From NCBI RefSeq assembly GCF_905397435.1, contig NZ_CAJPVI010000006.1:62001-126000 (forward strand): DNA of 64,000 nucleotides, given 5' to 3'. The notes below the pieces were generated by a model that was not told where the DNA came from, ran no database searches, and worked only from the letters and a program-made list of their open reading frames with translations. The stretch is from Cupriavidus numazuensis (GTDB taxonomy: Bacteria; Pseudomonadota; Gammaproteobacteria; Burkholderiales; Burkholderiaceae). Position numbers and translations under genes: made by a program. Shown piece after piece: positions 10,033 to 18,657 of this stretch (position 1 is its first letter; every line of letters starts with the position of its first letter).

Positions 10033-10667
10033 GACGAGGCGCCCCTGCGACGGCCCAGCTGCAGCACGGCCGGATGGACGTGTACGCCGCTGCGGGCCAG
10101 CGAATCGAGATTCACGCGGAACGACACCTGGTTCTCGCGGATGTTCAGGCAGAACATGCTGCCAACCTCACACTCGAAATCCTCTTCGCTGATCACCAGC
10201 ACCGGTCGCCCTGTCAGTTCTGCGCCCAGCCGCTGGCGCCGCGCGTCGGTCATGGCACCAAGATAGAGCGCATCGCAGTTGCTGGCGAGCGGCTCGGTCA
10301 TGACGTCGACCTCGCGCGTGCGTACCTGGCGGCCGTTGCTGAGCGTGCCGCCTTCCAGCAGGCGCGCCGGGTACCGGCTGGTGTTGTCGACGCAAAGGCG
10401 GACCGACTCGCGCTCCGACGGCCAGCGCGCGTAGCCAAGCAGGCTGAAGACCACGCGCGCCACCATGTCTGTGCGTTGCGGGGCCGGTTGCGCGGTGACG
10501 CCCGGAGGCAGCACGGCTGGCACGATGGCAAGCACGGCTGCCGTCAGCAGCCGCAGCCAGTAGCGAAGCGGGCTGCGGTTGCGGCTGGTGCGGAATCTGG
10601 CTGGGGCGCGAGCCATGGGTGGCGGAGTATGCGTACTGCCTGATCGGGTTGTCCGGGGTCCACTCAT
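10029..10667 (-). CDS. yfiR: YfiR-like periplasmic repressor of YfiN (DUF4154)
   Basis: The 212-residue product has an N-terminal hydrophobic export segment (about residues 30-55 from this start) and a DUF4154/YfiR domain. Conserved stretches include FSLLGYARWP, LCVDNTSRYP, CDALYLGA, ISEEDFECEVGSMFCLNI and QVSFRVNLDSLARSGV, with paired cysteines that can form a disulfide as in YfiR. It should bind the periplasmic part of YfiN and keep it inactive. The start at 10667 has GGAAGGAA somewhat far upstream; an ATG at 10616 is an alternative. It is the first gene of the operon. Confidence 0.85.
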   Translation of the reverse strand: MSGPRTTRSGSTHTPPPMARAPARFRTSRNRSPLRYWLRLLTAAVLAIVPAVLPPGVTAQPAPQRTDMVARVVFSLLGYARWPSERESVRLCVDNTSRYPARLLEGGTLSNGRQVRTREVDVMTEPLASNCDALYLGAMTDARRQRLGAELTGRPVLVISEEDFECEVGSMFCLNIRENQVSFRVNLDSLARSGVHVHPAVLQLGRRRGASS

Positions 10668-10975
10668 GGCAGGATACGTGCGTTCCTTCCGTGAATGGTT
10701 CCAGGGGCAGGCGGCGTGGCGAAAATATTTGTCCCGGCGGCTGCGTCGGGCGGTCAAGCCATGCACCGGCCGGCGCCAGGCCGCGGTTGTTGTACTGGTT
10801 CTGATCGTGCCGGGATGCGGGTGGGGGCGGGTCCGGCACTGTCAGGACCGGTTATCGGCAGAAACGCCGGAATCCTGAATTCGGGCGGATAGTGGCGTCC
10901 GCTGCCTGTGCCCAATAATGCGCGCGGCGCCTAGAATGCAGGTTCAGCGCGCAGCGCCTATCCGACACCATCACG
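10668..10975. promoter_or_regulatory. Divergent intergenic region between yfiR and the CopD-like gene
   Basis: About 308 bp without a supported gene separate the two divergent units and must contain the yfiRNB promoter. A TAGAAT sequence at 10932-10937 could serve as -10 for the plus-strand gene, but no good -35 lies at the right distance. I see no strong inverted repeat. Confidence 0.35.
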
Positions 10976-11437
10976 ATGACTTTCCTGCCGATTCTCCTGT
11001 TCCTGCATGTGATGGCCGCCGTCGTATGGGTGGGCGGCATGTTCTTCGCTTACCTGTGCCTGCGCCCGGTCGCGGGGCAGGTGCTCGACCCGCCGTCACG
11101 GTTGCGGCTCTGGCGTGGGGTCTTCGAGAAGTTTTTCCGCTGGGTCTGGGTGGCGCTGGTGCTGATCCTGGCCAGCGGCGGCGCCATGATGGCCAATGCG
11201 GGTATGGCTGCGGCACCGCCAAACTGGCACCTGATGGCCGGCATCGGCGTGGTGATGGCCGTGGTTTTTCTGTTTGTTTTCTTCAAGCCCTATCCGGTCT
11301 TGCGGCAGGCCGTGGATGCCGGCGAATGGCCGGCTGCCGGCGCCGCGCTCAATCGGATTCGTCAGGCGGTCGGTATCAATCTTGTGCTGGGCCTGATCAA
11401 TGTCGCGGTGGCGACCTTGGGGCGCATGGCCGGCTGA
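10976..11437 (+). CDS. CopD-family integral membrane protein
   Basis: The 153-residue protein has four hydrophobic helices. It opens with FLPILLFLHVMAAVVWVGGMFF, cut here into the His-containing FLHVMAAVVWVGG motif common in CopD/DUF2269-like proteins. Some relatives take part in copper handling or haem-protein assembly; the role of short stand-alone forms is not settled. It has no copper-resistance partners nearby, so a copper function is only a possibility. Confidence 0.65.
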   Translation: MTFLPILLFLHVMAAVVWVGGMFFAYLCLRPVAGQVLDPPSRLRLWRGVFEKFFRWVWVALVLILASGGAMMANAGMAAAPPNWHLMAGIGVVMAVVFLFVFFKPYPVLRQAVDAGEWPAAGAALNRIRQAVGINLVLGLINVAVATLGRMAG

Positions 11438-11540
11438 TGGATCGACCGGTGGATCGACAGATCAAGCGCACGGCGACTGTCGGGGAACTGTCGCACCGCT
11501 GTGCTAGTCTTTTCAGACACGCATTGCGAGGAGGTGGATC

Positions 11541-11744
11541 ATGGCGAATGAGTCCCGTTCCGGACTGAAGGCTTTCGTGCAGACCGCGCCCCAGGCGGGC
11601 CGCTATGTCTGGATCATTTCACTGGTCGATTTCAGTGCGCAGCAGATCCGGCGCACCATTGTGTCCGACGATACCTTCACGACATCGGATGCTGCCCGCG
11701 TGGCGGGCGACGCCGAACTGAAGGCCATGGCTGCGGACCACTAG
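11541..11744 (+). CDS. Small hypothetical protein, 67 residues
   Basis: I do not recognise the family. The gene is supported by an excellent ribosome-binding site (GAGGAGGTGG) just before the ATG and by a compact sequence with alternating strands (RYVWIISLVDFSAQQIRRTI) and a C-terminal Ala-rich helix. There is no signal peptide. It stands about 100 bp after the CopD-like gene on the same strand. Confidence 0.6.
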   Translation: MANESRSGLKAFVQTAPQAGRYVWIISLVDFSAQQIRRTIVSDDTFTTSDAARVAGDAELKAMAADH

Positions 11745-11862
11745 TCCGTTGCACCGGCGCAGCCCGGCGCGACGGCCGGTGCCCGGATACCCTTTCTTAC
11801 AATGGGTGTGCCCATCCCAGCGTTAGACTTGGGCCACATCTACAAGACAAGAAAGGGTTTCC

Positions 11863-12264
11863 ATGAAGATTCGTTCCCGCGTCTTGCCGCGCGCGATCCT
11901 GCTTGCGTCCTTCGTTTGCGGTGGCCTTGCCGTAGGCCAGTCCGCGCAGGCTCAGGTCTCGGTCAATATTGCCATTGGCGTGCCACCGCCGGCACCGGTC
12001 TATGAGGTCGTGCCCGCGCCGCGCCCTGGCTATGTCTGGGCACCAGGCTACTGGGACTGGGACGACCACCACCACAAGCACGCGTGGAAGAAAGGTCGCT
12101 GGGAACACGAGCGTCCGGGTTACGTCTATGAGTCGCCGCGCTGGATCCAGTCGCGCGATGGCTGGGTGCTGGTGCCGGGCCGGTGGGACGACCACCACGG
12201 CAAAGGCAAGGGTCCCAAGGGCTATCACTGCCCGCCGGGGCACGCCAAGAAGGGGGAATGCTGA
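11863..12264 (+). CDS. Exported YXWGXW-repeat-type protein
   Basis: The 133-residue product has a Sec signal peptide that ends near AQAQVS (about residue 31). A Pro-rich linker follows, then repeated aromatic motifs such as GYVWAPGYWDWDDHHH, WKKGRWEHERPGYV and GWVLVPGRWDDHH. These match the YXWGXW family of periplasmic or outer-membrane proteins of unknown function. His clusters could bind metals, which is inference. Typical members are near 120-150 residues, so the length fits. Confidence 0.75.
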   Translation: MKIRSRVLPRAILLASFVCGGLAVGQSAQAQVSVNIAIGVPPPAPVYEVVPAPRPGYVWAPGYWDWDDHHHKHAWKKGRWEHERPGYVYESPRWIQSRDGWVLVPGRWDDHHGKGKGPKGYHCPPGHAKKGEC

Positions 12265-12284
12265 AGCCTTGACTGTAGTCAGGC
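12265..12284. other. Hairpin directly after the YXWGXW gene
   Basis: AGCC and TGACT pair with AGTCA and GGCT around a two-base loop, with one bulged T. It begins right after the stop codon and may protect or end the transcript, but there is no T-run. Confidence 0.4.
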
Positions 12285-12406
12285 TGGCGCCTCGGCCCGC
12301 ACGATGACTAGCGTGCGGGATGCCATGCTACGATCGTCCGCGGTAATCCTGCGAACTGCCCCGCAGGCCATGCGGTCCGCCGGCCGCGGACACGGAGAGA
12401 CGGACA

Positions 12407-12637
12407 ATGGCAAAGCATGTTTTCACGCGTGCTCAGTATCTCGATATCCTCAACGACAGCCTTCGCAACCATCCGGGCTGGCGGCCCGGCATGGCTTTCG
12501 TGTTCCTGCCACCAGGCGCCGATGCGCGCCAGGCAACGGCCGTGGGATGTACGGGCCCGCTTGACGCCATTCCGGTGTACGCAGAGATCCAGCGCGTGGC
12601 GGCGGACCTGATCGAGGTGAGGGACGAACCGGCGTAG
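12407..12637 (+). CDS. Small hypothetical protein, 76 residues
   Basis: No family is recognised. The product is soluble, begins MAKHVFTRAQYLDILNDSL, and has a central GWRPGMAFVFLPPGADA segment. A GGAGAGACGGAC stretch before the ATG can act as ribosome-binding site. It converges with the acidic-protein gene that ends at 12661. Confidence 0.5.
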   Translation: MAKHVFTRAQYLDILNDSLRNHPGWRPGMAFVFLPPGADARQATAVGCTGPLDAIPVYAEIQRVAADLIEVRDEPA

Positions 12638-12660
12638 CCGGTCCGGATGGCGGACGAGCC

Positions 12661-13053
12661 TTACTCTTCGTCGTCCTCGTCTTCCTCGTCTTCGAGGAAT
12701 TCGCGACGCAGCATCCAGTTGGCGATGGCGTCGTCGCAGATCTTCTTGAGCTTCTGGCGGTCCGGCATCTTGTCGAACATCGCGAAGTTGACCAGCGCCA
12801 TGCCGGCATCGGTGATGTAGAACATCCGGCGCGGGTCGTCGGGGTGGACGATGCGTCCGTCGATGTCGCCTTCCTCGTTGTCGCTCGGCACGTCTTCGAG
12901 TTCGACCACGCGGCACGTGAAGCGCGGGATGCGCGTATGGGTCAGGTACTCGAATTCATCGTGCAGAACGTCTCCGTCCCTGCCCGCGGCGACCGCGAAG
13001 CCCCAGATGAAGCGTGGCATCGGTAAGTCGGACAGGCCTTCAATCTCGTCCAT
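12661..13053 (-). CDS. Hypothetical acidic protein with Asp/Glu tail, 130 residues
   Basis: This soluble protein of unknown function has a compact N-terminal region (PRFIWGFAVAAGRDGDVLHDE). A basic helix (DKMPDRQKLKKICDDAIANW) follows, and it ends in an almost purely acidic tail, EDEEDEDDEE. No export signal is seen. An AGAACACC stretch is the only weak ribosome-binding candidate. Acidic tails of this type are common in proteins that bind basic partners, but I cannot assign one. Confidence 0.6.
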   Translation of the reverse strand: MDEIEGLSDLPMPRFIWGFAVAAGRDGDVLHDEFEYLTHTRIPRFTCRVVELEDVPSDNEEGDIDGRIVHPDDPRRMFYITDAGMALVNFAMFDKMPDRQKLKKICDDAIANWMLRREFLEDEEDEDDEE

Positions 13054-13139
13054 GGTGTTCTCCGTATTGCAATTGCCCGCATTATCTCCCGGAATGCCGT
13101 TGCCTCAAAAGCCGGATGATGGCGGAGTGGCGGAGCGCG

Positions 13140-13511
13140 CTATCGCACCGCGCGGCATCCGCCCAACATCGGCGGATTGGCGTCTGTCTGCATCAGGTCG
13201 CGCAGCGTGCCCTCGTCGCCCTTGGTCCACCATTCATAGCGGCCGCCCACGTAGCGCGCGCCGGAACCGCTCACGACGCTTACCGCCAGCACCGGCTGGC
13301 CTTCGAGCCGCAGGATGGCTGCCTGGTTGTCCGGGCTGTTGAAGTAGCGCACGGTCAGGTCCTTGTCGCCGTCGCACTGGTACCGCACGGTACGGACGTC
13401 AGGAAAGCGAACGCTGTCGATGCCGGGGGCACCTGCGGCGAATGCGCTGGCGCTGGCGCAAACGGCCAGAAGCAGGGCGGGGAGGACGAGCGGTTGCGGG
13501 TGCTTGGTCAT
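13140..13511 (-). CDS. MliC-family periplasmic lysozyme inhibitor-like protein
   Basis: The 123-residue product has a signal peptide ending near AFAAGAP (about residue 26). A short beta-rich MliC-type domain follows, with YQCDGDKDLTVRYFN, LEGQPVLAVSVVSGSGARY and YEWWTKGDEGTL, and two cysteines placed for a disulfide. MliC proteins inhibit C-type lysozyme in the periplasm or outer membrane. The sequence SGARY matches the loop that enters the lysozyme active site in the family. It lies downstream of glpD on the same strand, 42 bp away. Confidence 0.75.
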   Translation of the reverse strand: MTKHPQPLVLPALLLAVCASASAFAAGAPGIDSVRFPDVRTVRYQCDGDKDLTVRYFNSPDNQAAILRLEGQPVLAVSVVSGSGARYVGGRYEWWTKGDEGTLRDLMQTDANPPMLGGCRAVR

Positions 13512-13553
13512 ATCGGTTTTCAGGTCGGAAACGTGGAGAGCGGCCCGGCAGGT

Positions 13554-15158
13554 TCAGCCAAGCATGTATCCGGCGGCGAGCTTGCGGAAGCTTTCGACTT
13601 CGCCGGCCTGCCAGGCCTCGTCGTGGCCCAGTTCTTCCGCCAGGATCGCTGCCACATGCGGGGCGGCTTCCACGGCCGCGCGGGCGTCGAGAAAGAGCGC
13701 GCGGTTGCGCCGCGCCAGCACATCTTCGACGCGGCGTGCGAGTTCGTGGCGCGCCGCAAAGCGCACGTGGGACTCGGTCAGGCCGGACGTCGGTGCCAGA
13801 ACATTGTCCATGCCGGGCAAGGCGCGCAATGCGGGCAACTCATTGCCATAGTAGCGATCGGGCGACACCGAGTTGGGCACCGGCAGATCGGCTGGCAGGC
13901 CGCTCGCGCCGTGAAGGGGCAGATCGGCGGTCACGCAAGGCGCGGCGCGCAGCATCTGGCGCTGGATGGCCGTCTCGATGACATCTTCTGCCATCTTGCG
14001 GTACGTGGTCCATTTGCCGCCGGTGACCGTGATCAGCCCGGCGCGCGAGACCACGATGGTGTGCTCGCGCGAAAGCGAAGCCGTCGATGCCTCGCCCGTG
14101 GCCTTGACCAGTGGCCGCAGGCCGGCCCAGACGCTGGTGACATCGGCGCGGGTGGGATCTTGCGCCAGGTAGCGCGAAGCCGTATCGAGGATGAAATCGA
14201 CGTCATCGGTGCTCGCGCCGGGCTCCAGCGGCAGGTCCTTTCGCGGCGTGTCGGTGGTGCCGACGATGACATGGCCATTCCACGGCACCACGAACAGCAC
14301 ACGGCCATCATCGGTCTTCGGGATCAGGACGGCGCGGTCGCCGGGAAGGAAACTGCGCGGCAGCGTCAGGTGCACGCCCTGGCTCGGCGCGACCATGGTG
14401 CGCGCCTGGCCGTCTTCCATCTGGCGGATGGCGTCCACCCATACGCCGGTGGCATTGACCACGCAGTCGGCGCGCAGCCGGAACGTGGCATCGCCGAGCG
14501 CATCGCGCACGGTCACGCCATTGACTACGCCGCCCTGCTGCGACAGGCCGGTCACCGGCAGATAGTTGATGGCGGTGCCGCCAACGTCGAACAGCGTGCG
14601 CATCAGTGCAATGGCGAGGCGCGCGTCGTCGAACTGGCCGTCGAAGTACAGGTTGCCGCCGCGTAGCGGGCGCCCGCCCACGTGCTCGGCCAGCGTCGGC
14701 GCGGCGGCCAGTACCTCGCGGTGGTTGAGCCAGCGGCTGCCATCGAGATTCAGCCCGCCGGCCAGCATGTCATAGAGCTTCAGGCCGATGCCGTAGAACG
14801 GCTGGTCGAAGAGCTGGTAGGCCGGTACGACGAAGCCCAGGGGCCACACGAGATGCGGCGCATTGCGGGCGAGCAGCCCGCGTTCATGCAGCGCTTCGCG
14901 CACCAGGCTGATATTGCCCTGGGCCAGGTAGCGCACGCCGCCGTGCACGAGCTTGGTGGCCTTGCTCGACGTGCCCTTGGCGAAGTCGGCGGCCTCCACC
15001 AGCAGCGTGCGGTAGCCGCGCGACGCGGCATCGACGGCTGTGCCGAGGCCGGTGGCGCCGCCCCCGATGACGATCACGTCCCAGCGCGGCTCGCGTTCCA
15101 GGCTCGCGAGCAGGGCGGCACGGGACGGCGGCTGGATCGGGGTCGGGGCTTTCGGCAT
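13554..15158 (-). CDS. glpD: Aerobic glycerol-3-phosphate dehydrogenase
   Basis: This FAD enzyme of the inner-membrane face oxidises glycerol-3-phosphate to dihydroxyacetone phosphate and passes electrons to ubiquinone. The 534-residue protein carries the FAD-binding VIVIGGGATGLGTAVDAASR near residues 30-50, and TSSKATKLVHGGVRYL, a GlpD hallmark. A C-terminal helical domain follows. The ATG at 15158 is preferred because AGAGAGAG lies before it; the frame extends 49 residues further into the glpK end. It lies 46 bp after glpK on the same strand, so the two likely form one glpKD transcript. Confidence 0.95.
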   Translation of the reverse strand: MPKAPTPIQPPSRAALLASLEREPRWDVIVIGGGATGLGTAVDAASRGYRTLLVEAADFAKGTSSKATKLVHGGVRYLAQGNISLVREALHERGLLARNAPHLVWPLGFVVPAYQLFDQPFYGIGLKLYDMLAGGLNLDGSRWLNHREVLAAAPTLAEHVGGRPLRGGNLYFDGQFDDARLAIALMRTLFDVGGTAINYLPVTGLSQQGGVVNGVTVRDALGDATFRLRADCVVNATGVWVDAIRQMEDGQARTMVAPSQGVHLTLPRSFLPGDRAVLIPKTDDGRVLFVVPWNGHVIVGTTDTPRKDLPLEPGASTDDVDFILDTASRYLAQDPTRADVTSVWAGLRPLVKATGEASTASLSREHTIVVSRAGLITVTGGKWTTYRKMAEDVIETAIQRQMLRAAPCVTADLPLHGASGLPADLPVPNSVSPDRYYGNELPALRALPGMDNVLAPTSGLTESHVRFAARHELARRVEDVLARRNRALFLDARAAVEAAPHVAAILAEELGHDEAWQAGEVESFRKLAAGYMLG

Positions 15159-15204
15159 GACTCTCTCTGAAGGGATTGCGTAGGGTGTTGGGCGCGAAGG
15201 CGTG

Positions 15205-16755
15205 TCAGGTTGTCTTGCCGCCTGCGGCCTCGTCATCCTCGCGGGCCCAGTCGCGGGACCGTGCCACGGCGCGGTGCCAGCGCGACAGCCGGTGCGCGCG
15301 TTCATCTGCGGACAGGTTGGGCTCGAAGCGCTGCTGCACCTGCCATTGCCGGGAAATCTGCTCCTGATCGCTCCAGTACCCGGTGGCCAGGCCCGCCAGG
15401 TAGGCCGCGCCCAGCGCCGTGGTTTCGGTGATGCGCGGACGCACCACGGTCGTGCCCAGCAGGTCGGCCTGCATCTGCATCAGCAGGTCGCTGCGCGACG
15501 CGCCGCCATCCACGCGCAGTTCGGCCAGCGCAATGCCGGCGTCCTTCTGCATGGCATCGAGCACATCAACACTCTGCAGCGCAATCGATTCCAGCGCGGC
15601 GCGTGCGATCTGCGGGCGGCCGGTGCCGCGCGTCATGCCGACCAGCGTGCCGCGCGCGAACGCATCCCAGTGCGGCGCCCCCAGGCCGGCGAAGGCCGGC
15701 ACCAGCACCACGCCGCCCGTGTCCGCGCACTGGCGCGCGAGCGGCTCGACCTCCGGCGCGCTTGCGATGATCTTCAGGCCGTCGCGCAGCCACTGGATCG
15801 TGGCGCCGCCCATGAAAACCCCGCCTTCCAGGCAATATTGCGTATGGCCGCCGATCTGCCAGCCGACCGTCGTCAGCAACCGGTTGCGCGAGACCACGGG
15901 CTGCGGCCCGGTATTCATCAGCAGGAAGCAGCCCGTGCCATATGTGTTCTTGGCCATGCCCGGCGACAGGCACGCCTGCCCGAACGTGGCGGCCTGCTGG
16001 TCGCCTGCGATGCCGGCAATGGGCACTTCCACGCCAAACAGCCGCGGCACAGTACGGGCGACCTCACCGCTGGACGGCACCACTTCCGGCAGCACCTTGT
16101 GCGGGATGTCCAGCAGTGCGAGCAGTGCATCGTCCCATTCGAAGCTGTGGATATTGAACAGCATCGTGCGCGAAGCGTTGGACACGTCGGTCACATGGCG
16201 CGCGCCGTCGGTGAGCTGCCAGATCAGCCAGCTGTCGACGGTGCCGAACGCCAGTTCGCCGCGCTGGGCCCGTTCGCGCGCGCCCTTGATGTTGTCGAGC
16301 ATCCAGCGCAGCTTGGTGCCGGAGAAGTAGGCATCGATGACGAGCCCGGTCTTGTCGCGGATCATGTCGGCATGGCCGGCGGCCTGCAGCGCCTCGCACA
16401 TGGGCGCGGTGCGTCGGTCCTGCCAGACCAGCGCGCGGCCCACGGGCTCGCCGGTCTTGCGGTCCCACAGGACTGTGGTTTCACGCTGGTTCGTGATGCC
16501 GATGGCACGCAACTGCGAGGCCGAGATCCCTGCGTCGTTCAGGGCCTCGTGCGCGACGGCGAGCTGCGTCTGCCAGATTTCGTATGGGTCGTGCTCGACG
16601 TGGCCGGGATGTGGGTAATATTGGCGAAATTCCCGTTGGGCAAGCCGTACCACATTGCCGGCGTGGTCGAACAGAATGGCCCGCGAACTGCTCGTGCCCT
16701 GGTCGAGCGCCAGTACGAACTGCTGCTGCGCGGCCTGCGTGGTCTGCTGGTTCAT
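15205..16755 (-). CDS. glpK: Glycerol kinase
   Basis: The enzyme phosphorylates glycerol to sn-glycerol-3-phosphate with ATP and traps it in the cell. The 516-residue protein has the FGGY-family start [18 protein letters not shown], the substrate-binding [10 protein letters not shown] segment near residue 90, and [13 protein letters not shown] near residue 250. Length agrees with the family (about 500). It is first in the glpKD unit and lies divergent to the NUDIX gene with only 47 bp between, where a tandem 9-bp repeat is found. Confidence 0.96.
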   Translation of the reverse strand: MNQQTTQAAQQQFVLALDQGTSSSRAILFDHAGNVVRLAQREFRQYYPHPGHVEHDPYEIWQTQLAVAHEALNDAGISASQLRAIGITNQRETTVLWDRKTGEPVGRALVWQDRRTAPMCEALQAAGHADMIRDKTGLVIDAYFSGTKLRWMLDNIKGARERAQRGELAFGTVDSWLIWQLTDGARHVTDVSNASRTMLFNIHSFEWDDALLALLDIPHKVLPEVVPSSGEVARTVPRLFGVEVPIAGIAGDQQAATFGQACLSPGMAKNTYGTGCFLLMNTGPQPVVSRNRLLTTVGWQIGGHTQYCLEGGVFMGGATIQWLRDGLKIIASAPEVEPLARQCADTGGVVLVPAFAGLGAPHWDAFARGTLVGMTRGTGRPQIARAALESIALQSVDVLDAMQKDAGIALAELRVDGGASRSDLLMQMQADLLGTTVVRPRITETTALGAAYLAGLATGYWSDQEQISRQWQVQQRFEPNLSADERAHRLSRWHRAVARSRDWAREDDEAAGGKTT

Positions 16756-16778
16756 GCCTTTCGTCCCTGAAAATCCTC

Positions 16779-16796
16779 AACTTGCGTAACTTGCGT
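16779..16796. repeat. Tandem direct repeat in the glpK / NUDIX intergenic region
   Basis: AACTTGCGT occurs twice without any gap (16779-16787 and 16788-16796) within the 47-bp space between the divergent starts of glpK and the NUDIX gene. It could be a regulator site or a chance duplication. Confidence 0.5.
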
Positions 16797-16802
16797 CCGC
16801 CG

Positions 16803-17645
16803 ATGCCTACCGACACCCTTGCCGCCATTGAAGCGTCCATCGCCGCGCGCAGCCCGTTCGACCGCGCCACCAAGCTGCGCCTGATGGTAGCGGGGCAGCA
16901 TGTCGGCTGGCTGCCGCGTGCCCATGCCGATGTCCTGCGCGGCATGGGTTGCGTGCTCGGGCCGGAAGAGGAGACGCCGTCGGGCCCCAGCGTCGAACTG
17001 CTGCCGGGACGTGGCGACTTCGAGGTACGCAGTGCCGCGCTCGAGGCGCTGGCAAGGCAACTGGCCGAGGGCGGCCATGTGCGCGGCTGGCGCGACGAGC
17101 TGTTTGCGGTGACGCCGTCCCTGGATGCGCCAGCGCTTGCGGTGGTCGAACGTGCCGCCGCGCGTTTCCTGGGCCTGCTGACGTTTGCCTCTCACATGAA
17201 CGGCGTGGTTCGGGGCGAGCCGACGTTCTGGATCTCGCGCCGTAGCCCGAGCAAGGCGGTAGATCCCGGCATGTGGGACAACCTCGTCGCCGGCGGCATG
17301 CCCCATGGCAGCGATCCGCTTGCCACGCTGGTGCGCGAATGCGAGGAAGAATCCGGCATCCCGGCCGCTCTGGCACGCGGCGTGCAGGCTCATGGCTGCA
17401 TCGAAGTGCTGCGCGAGATTCCGGAAGGCGTGCAGTGGGAGCACGTCTATGTCTATGATCTGGAGTTGTCCGCGGACTTCAAGCCGCATAACCAGGACGG
17501 CGAAGTGGCCGAACACCGCCGCATCGGTCCCGACGCATTGCTTGCTATCATGTCGGCCGGCGCCATGACGGTCGATGCGACACTGGTGACGCTGGATGCT
17601 CTCCGCCGACGCGGCTGGCTGGCCCCGGCGGGCAATCCCGCCTGA
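16803..17645 (+). CDS. DUF4743-NUDIX hydrolase
   Basis: The 280-residue protein has an N-terminal DUF4743 region (about 1-130) and a C-terminal NUDIX domain (about 130-270). The NUDIX box at GGMPHGSDPLATLVRECEEE continues SGI and keeps the metal-binding REcxEE core, but has Ser where the first Glu usually stands. This layout is found in bacterial proteins related to the NUDIX part of yeast thiamine pyrophosphokinase-associated enzymes that act on damaged thiamine diphosphate; the substrate here is not proven. The ATG at 16803 is used because upstream residues belong to the antisense of glpK. Confidence 0.8.
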   Translation: MPTDTLAAIEASIAARSPFDRATKLRLMVAGQHVGWLPRAHADVLRGMGCVLGPEEETPSGPSVELLPGRGDFEVRSAALEALARQLAEGGHVRGWRDELFAVTPSLDAPALAVVERAAARFLGLLTFASHMNGVVRGEPTFWISRRSPSKAVDPGMWDNLVAGGMPHGSDPLATLVRECEEESGIPAALARGVQAHGCIEVLREIPEGVQWEHVYVYDLELSADFKPHNQDGEVAEHRRIGPDALLAIMSAGAMTVDATLVTLDALRRRGWLAPAGNPA

Positions 17646-17646
17646 T

Positions 17647-17665
17647 GCGGGGCCCCGGGCCCCGC
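17647..17665. other. Very GC-rich hairpin between the NUDIX gene and purU
   Basis: GCGGGGCC (17647-17654) pairs perfectly with GGCCCCGC (17658-17665) around a three-base loop, starting right after the NUDIX stop codon. Without a T-run it is an uncertain terminator. It may reduce read-through into purU. Confidence 0.5.
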
Positions 17666-17714
17666 CTGCGCTCTCCCGGCCCCGTGCCGCACGCACCCGA
17701 CAGAACAACACACG

Positions 17715-18581
17715 ATGAGCAACACCGGATTCATTCTTACTCTTTCGTGCCCGGACCAGCCGGGCATCGTTCATTCCGTCTCCGGCCTGCTGTTCCAGCA
17801 CGGCTGCAATATCGTCGATTCGGACCAGTATGGTGATGAATTCACCGGCCGCTTCTTCATGCGGGTGCATTTCACCCCGTCGGCCGGCGGTCCGGGCCTG
17901 GATGCGCTGAAGGCGGCGTTCGCGCCGGTCGGCGACCAGTTCGGCATGCAGTGGGAACTGTTCGATGCCTCCGCCAAGCCGCGCGTGATGATCATGGTGT
18001 CCAAGATCGGACACTGCCTGAACGACCTGCTGTTCCGTGCCAAGGTGGGCGGCCTGCCGGTCGAGATCGCGGCCATCGTCTCGAACCACCGCGACTTCTA
18101 CCAGCTCGCCGCGTCCTACGACGTGCCGTTCATCCACCTGCCGCTGATGAACGCGTCGGCCGAGCAGAAGGCCGCGCAGGAAGCGCGCGTCTTTGAAGTG
18201 GTGCGCGACCAGAACATCGACCTTGTCGTGCTCGCGCGCTACATGCAGGTGCTGTCGAACGACCTGTGCCGCAAGCTGGCCGGTCGCGCGATCAATATCC
18301 ACCACTCGTTCCTGCCGAGCTTCAAGGGCGCCAAGCCGTATTACCAGGCCCATGACCGCGGTGTGAAGCTGATCGGCGCGACCGCGCACTATGTGACGGC
18401 TGACCTCGATGAAGGCCCGATCATCGAGCAGGAAATCGCGCGCGTGGACCACAGCATGGACCCGGACCAGCTCACGTCCGTGGGCCGCGACGTCGAATGC
18501 GTGGCGCTCGCCCGCGCAGTCAAGTGGCATGCGGAACACCGCATCCTGCTGAACGGCCACAAGACCGTCGTCTTCAAGTAA
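17715..18581 (+). CDS. purU: Formyltetrahydrofolate deformylase
   Basis: The enzyme hydrolyses 10-formyl-tetrahydrofolate to formate and tetrahydrofolate and balances one-carbon pools, supplying formate for purine synthesis. The 288-residue protein has an N-terminal ACT domain (FILTLSCPDQPGIVHSVSG) and a C-terminal formyltransferase-like domain. The catalytic region contains NIHHSFLPSFKGAKPYYQA and an Asp in ADLDEGPIIEQE. Length equals the usual 280-290. It is convergent with glpR. Confidence 0.94.
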   Translation: MSNTGFILTLSCPDQPGIVHSVSGLLFQHGCNIVDSDQYGDEFTGRFFMRVHFTPSAGGPGLDALKAAFAPVGDQFGMQWELFDASAKPRVMIMVSKIGHCLNDLLFRAKVGGLPVEIAAIVSNHRDFYQLAASYDVPFIHLPLMNASAEQKAAQEARVFEVVRDQNIDLVVLARYMQVLSNDLCRKLAGRAINIHHSFLPSFKGAKPYYQAHDRGVKLIGATAHYVTADLDEGPIIEQEIARVDHSMDPDQLTSVGRDVECVALARAVKWHAEHRILLNGHKTVVFK

Positions 18582-18596
18582 TTGCTGCAGTTTGCC

Positions 18597-18617
18597 GCCG
18601 GCGCGCGTCGCGCCGGC
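18597..18617. other. Hairpin between the convergent purU and glpR
   Basis: GCCGGCGCG (18597-18605) pairs perfectly with CGCGCCGGC (18609-18617) across a three-base loop. It begins 16 bp after the purU stop codon and may act as a two-way transcript end, although no T-run follows. Confidence 0.5.
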
Positions 18618-18657
18618 CGGTATGCGGATACTGGCGTGCGCCGCCACGGCGGCAGCG

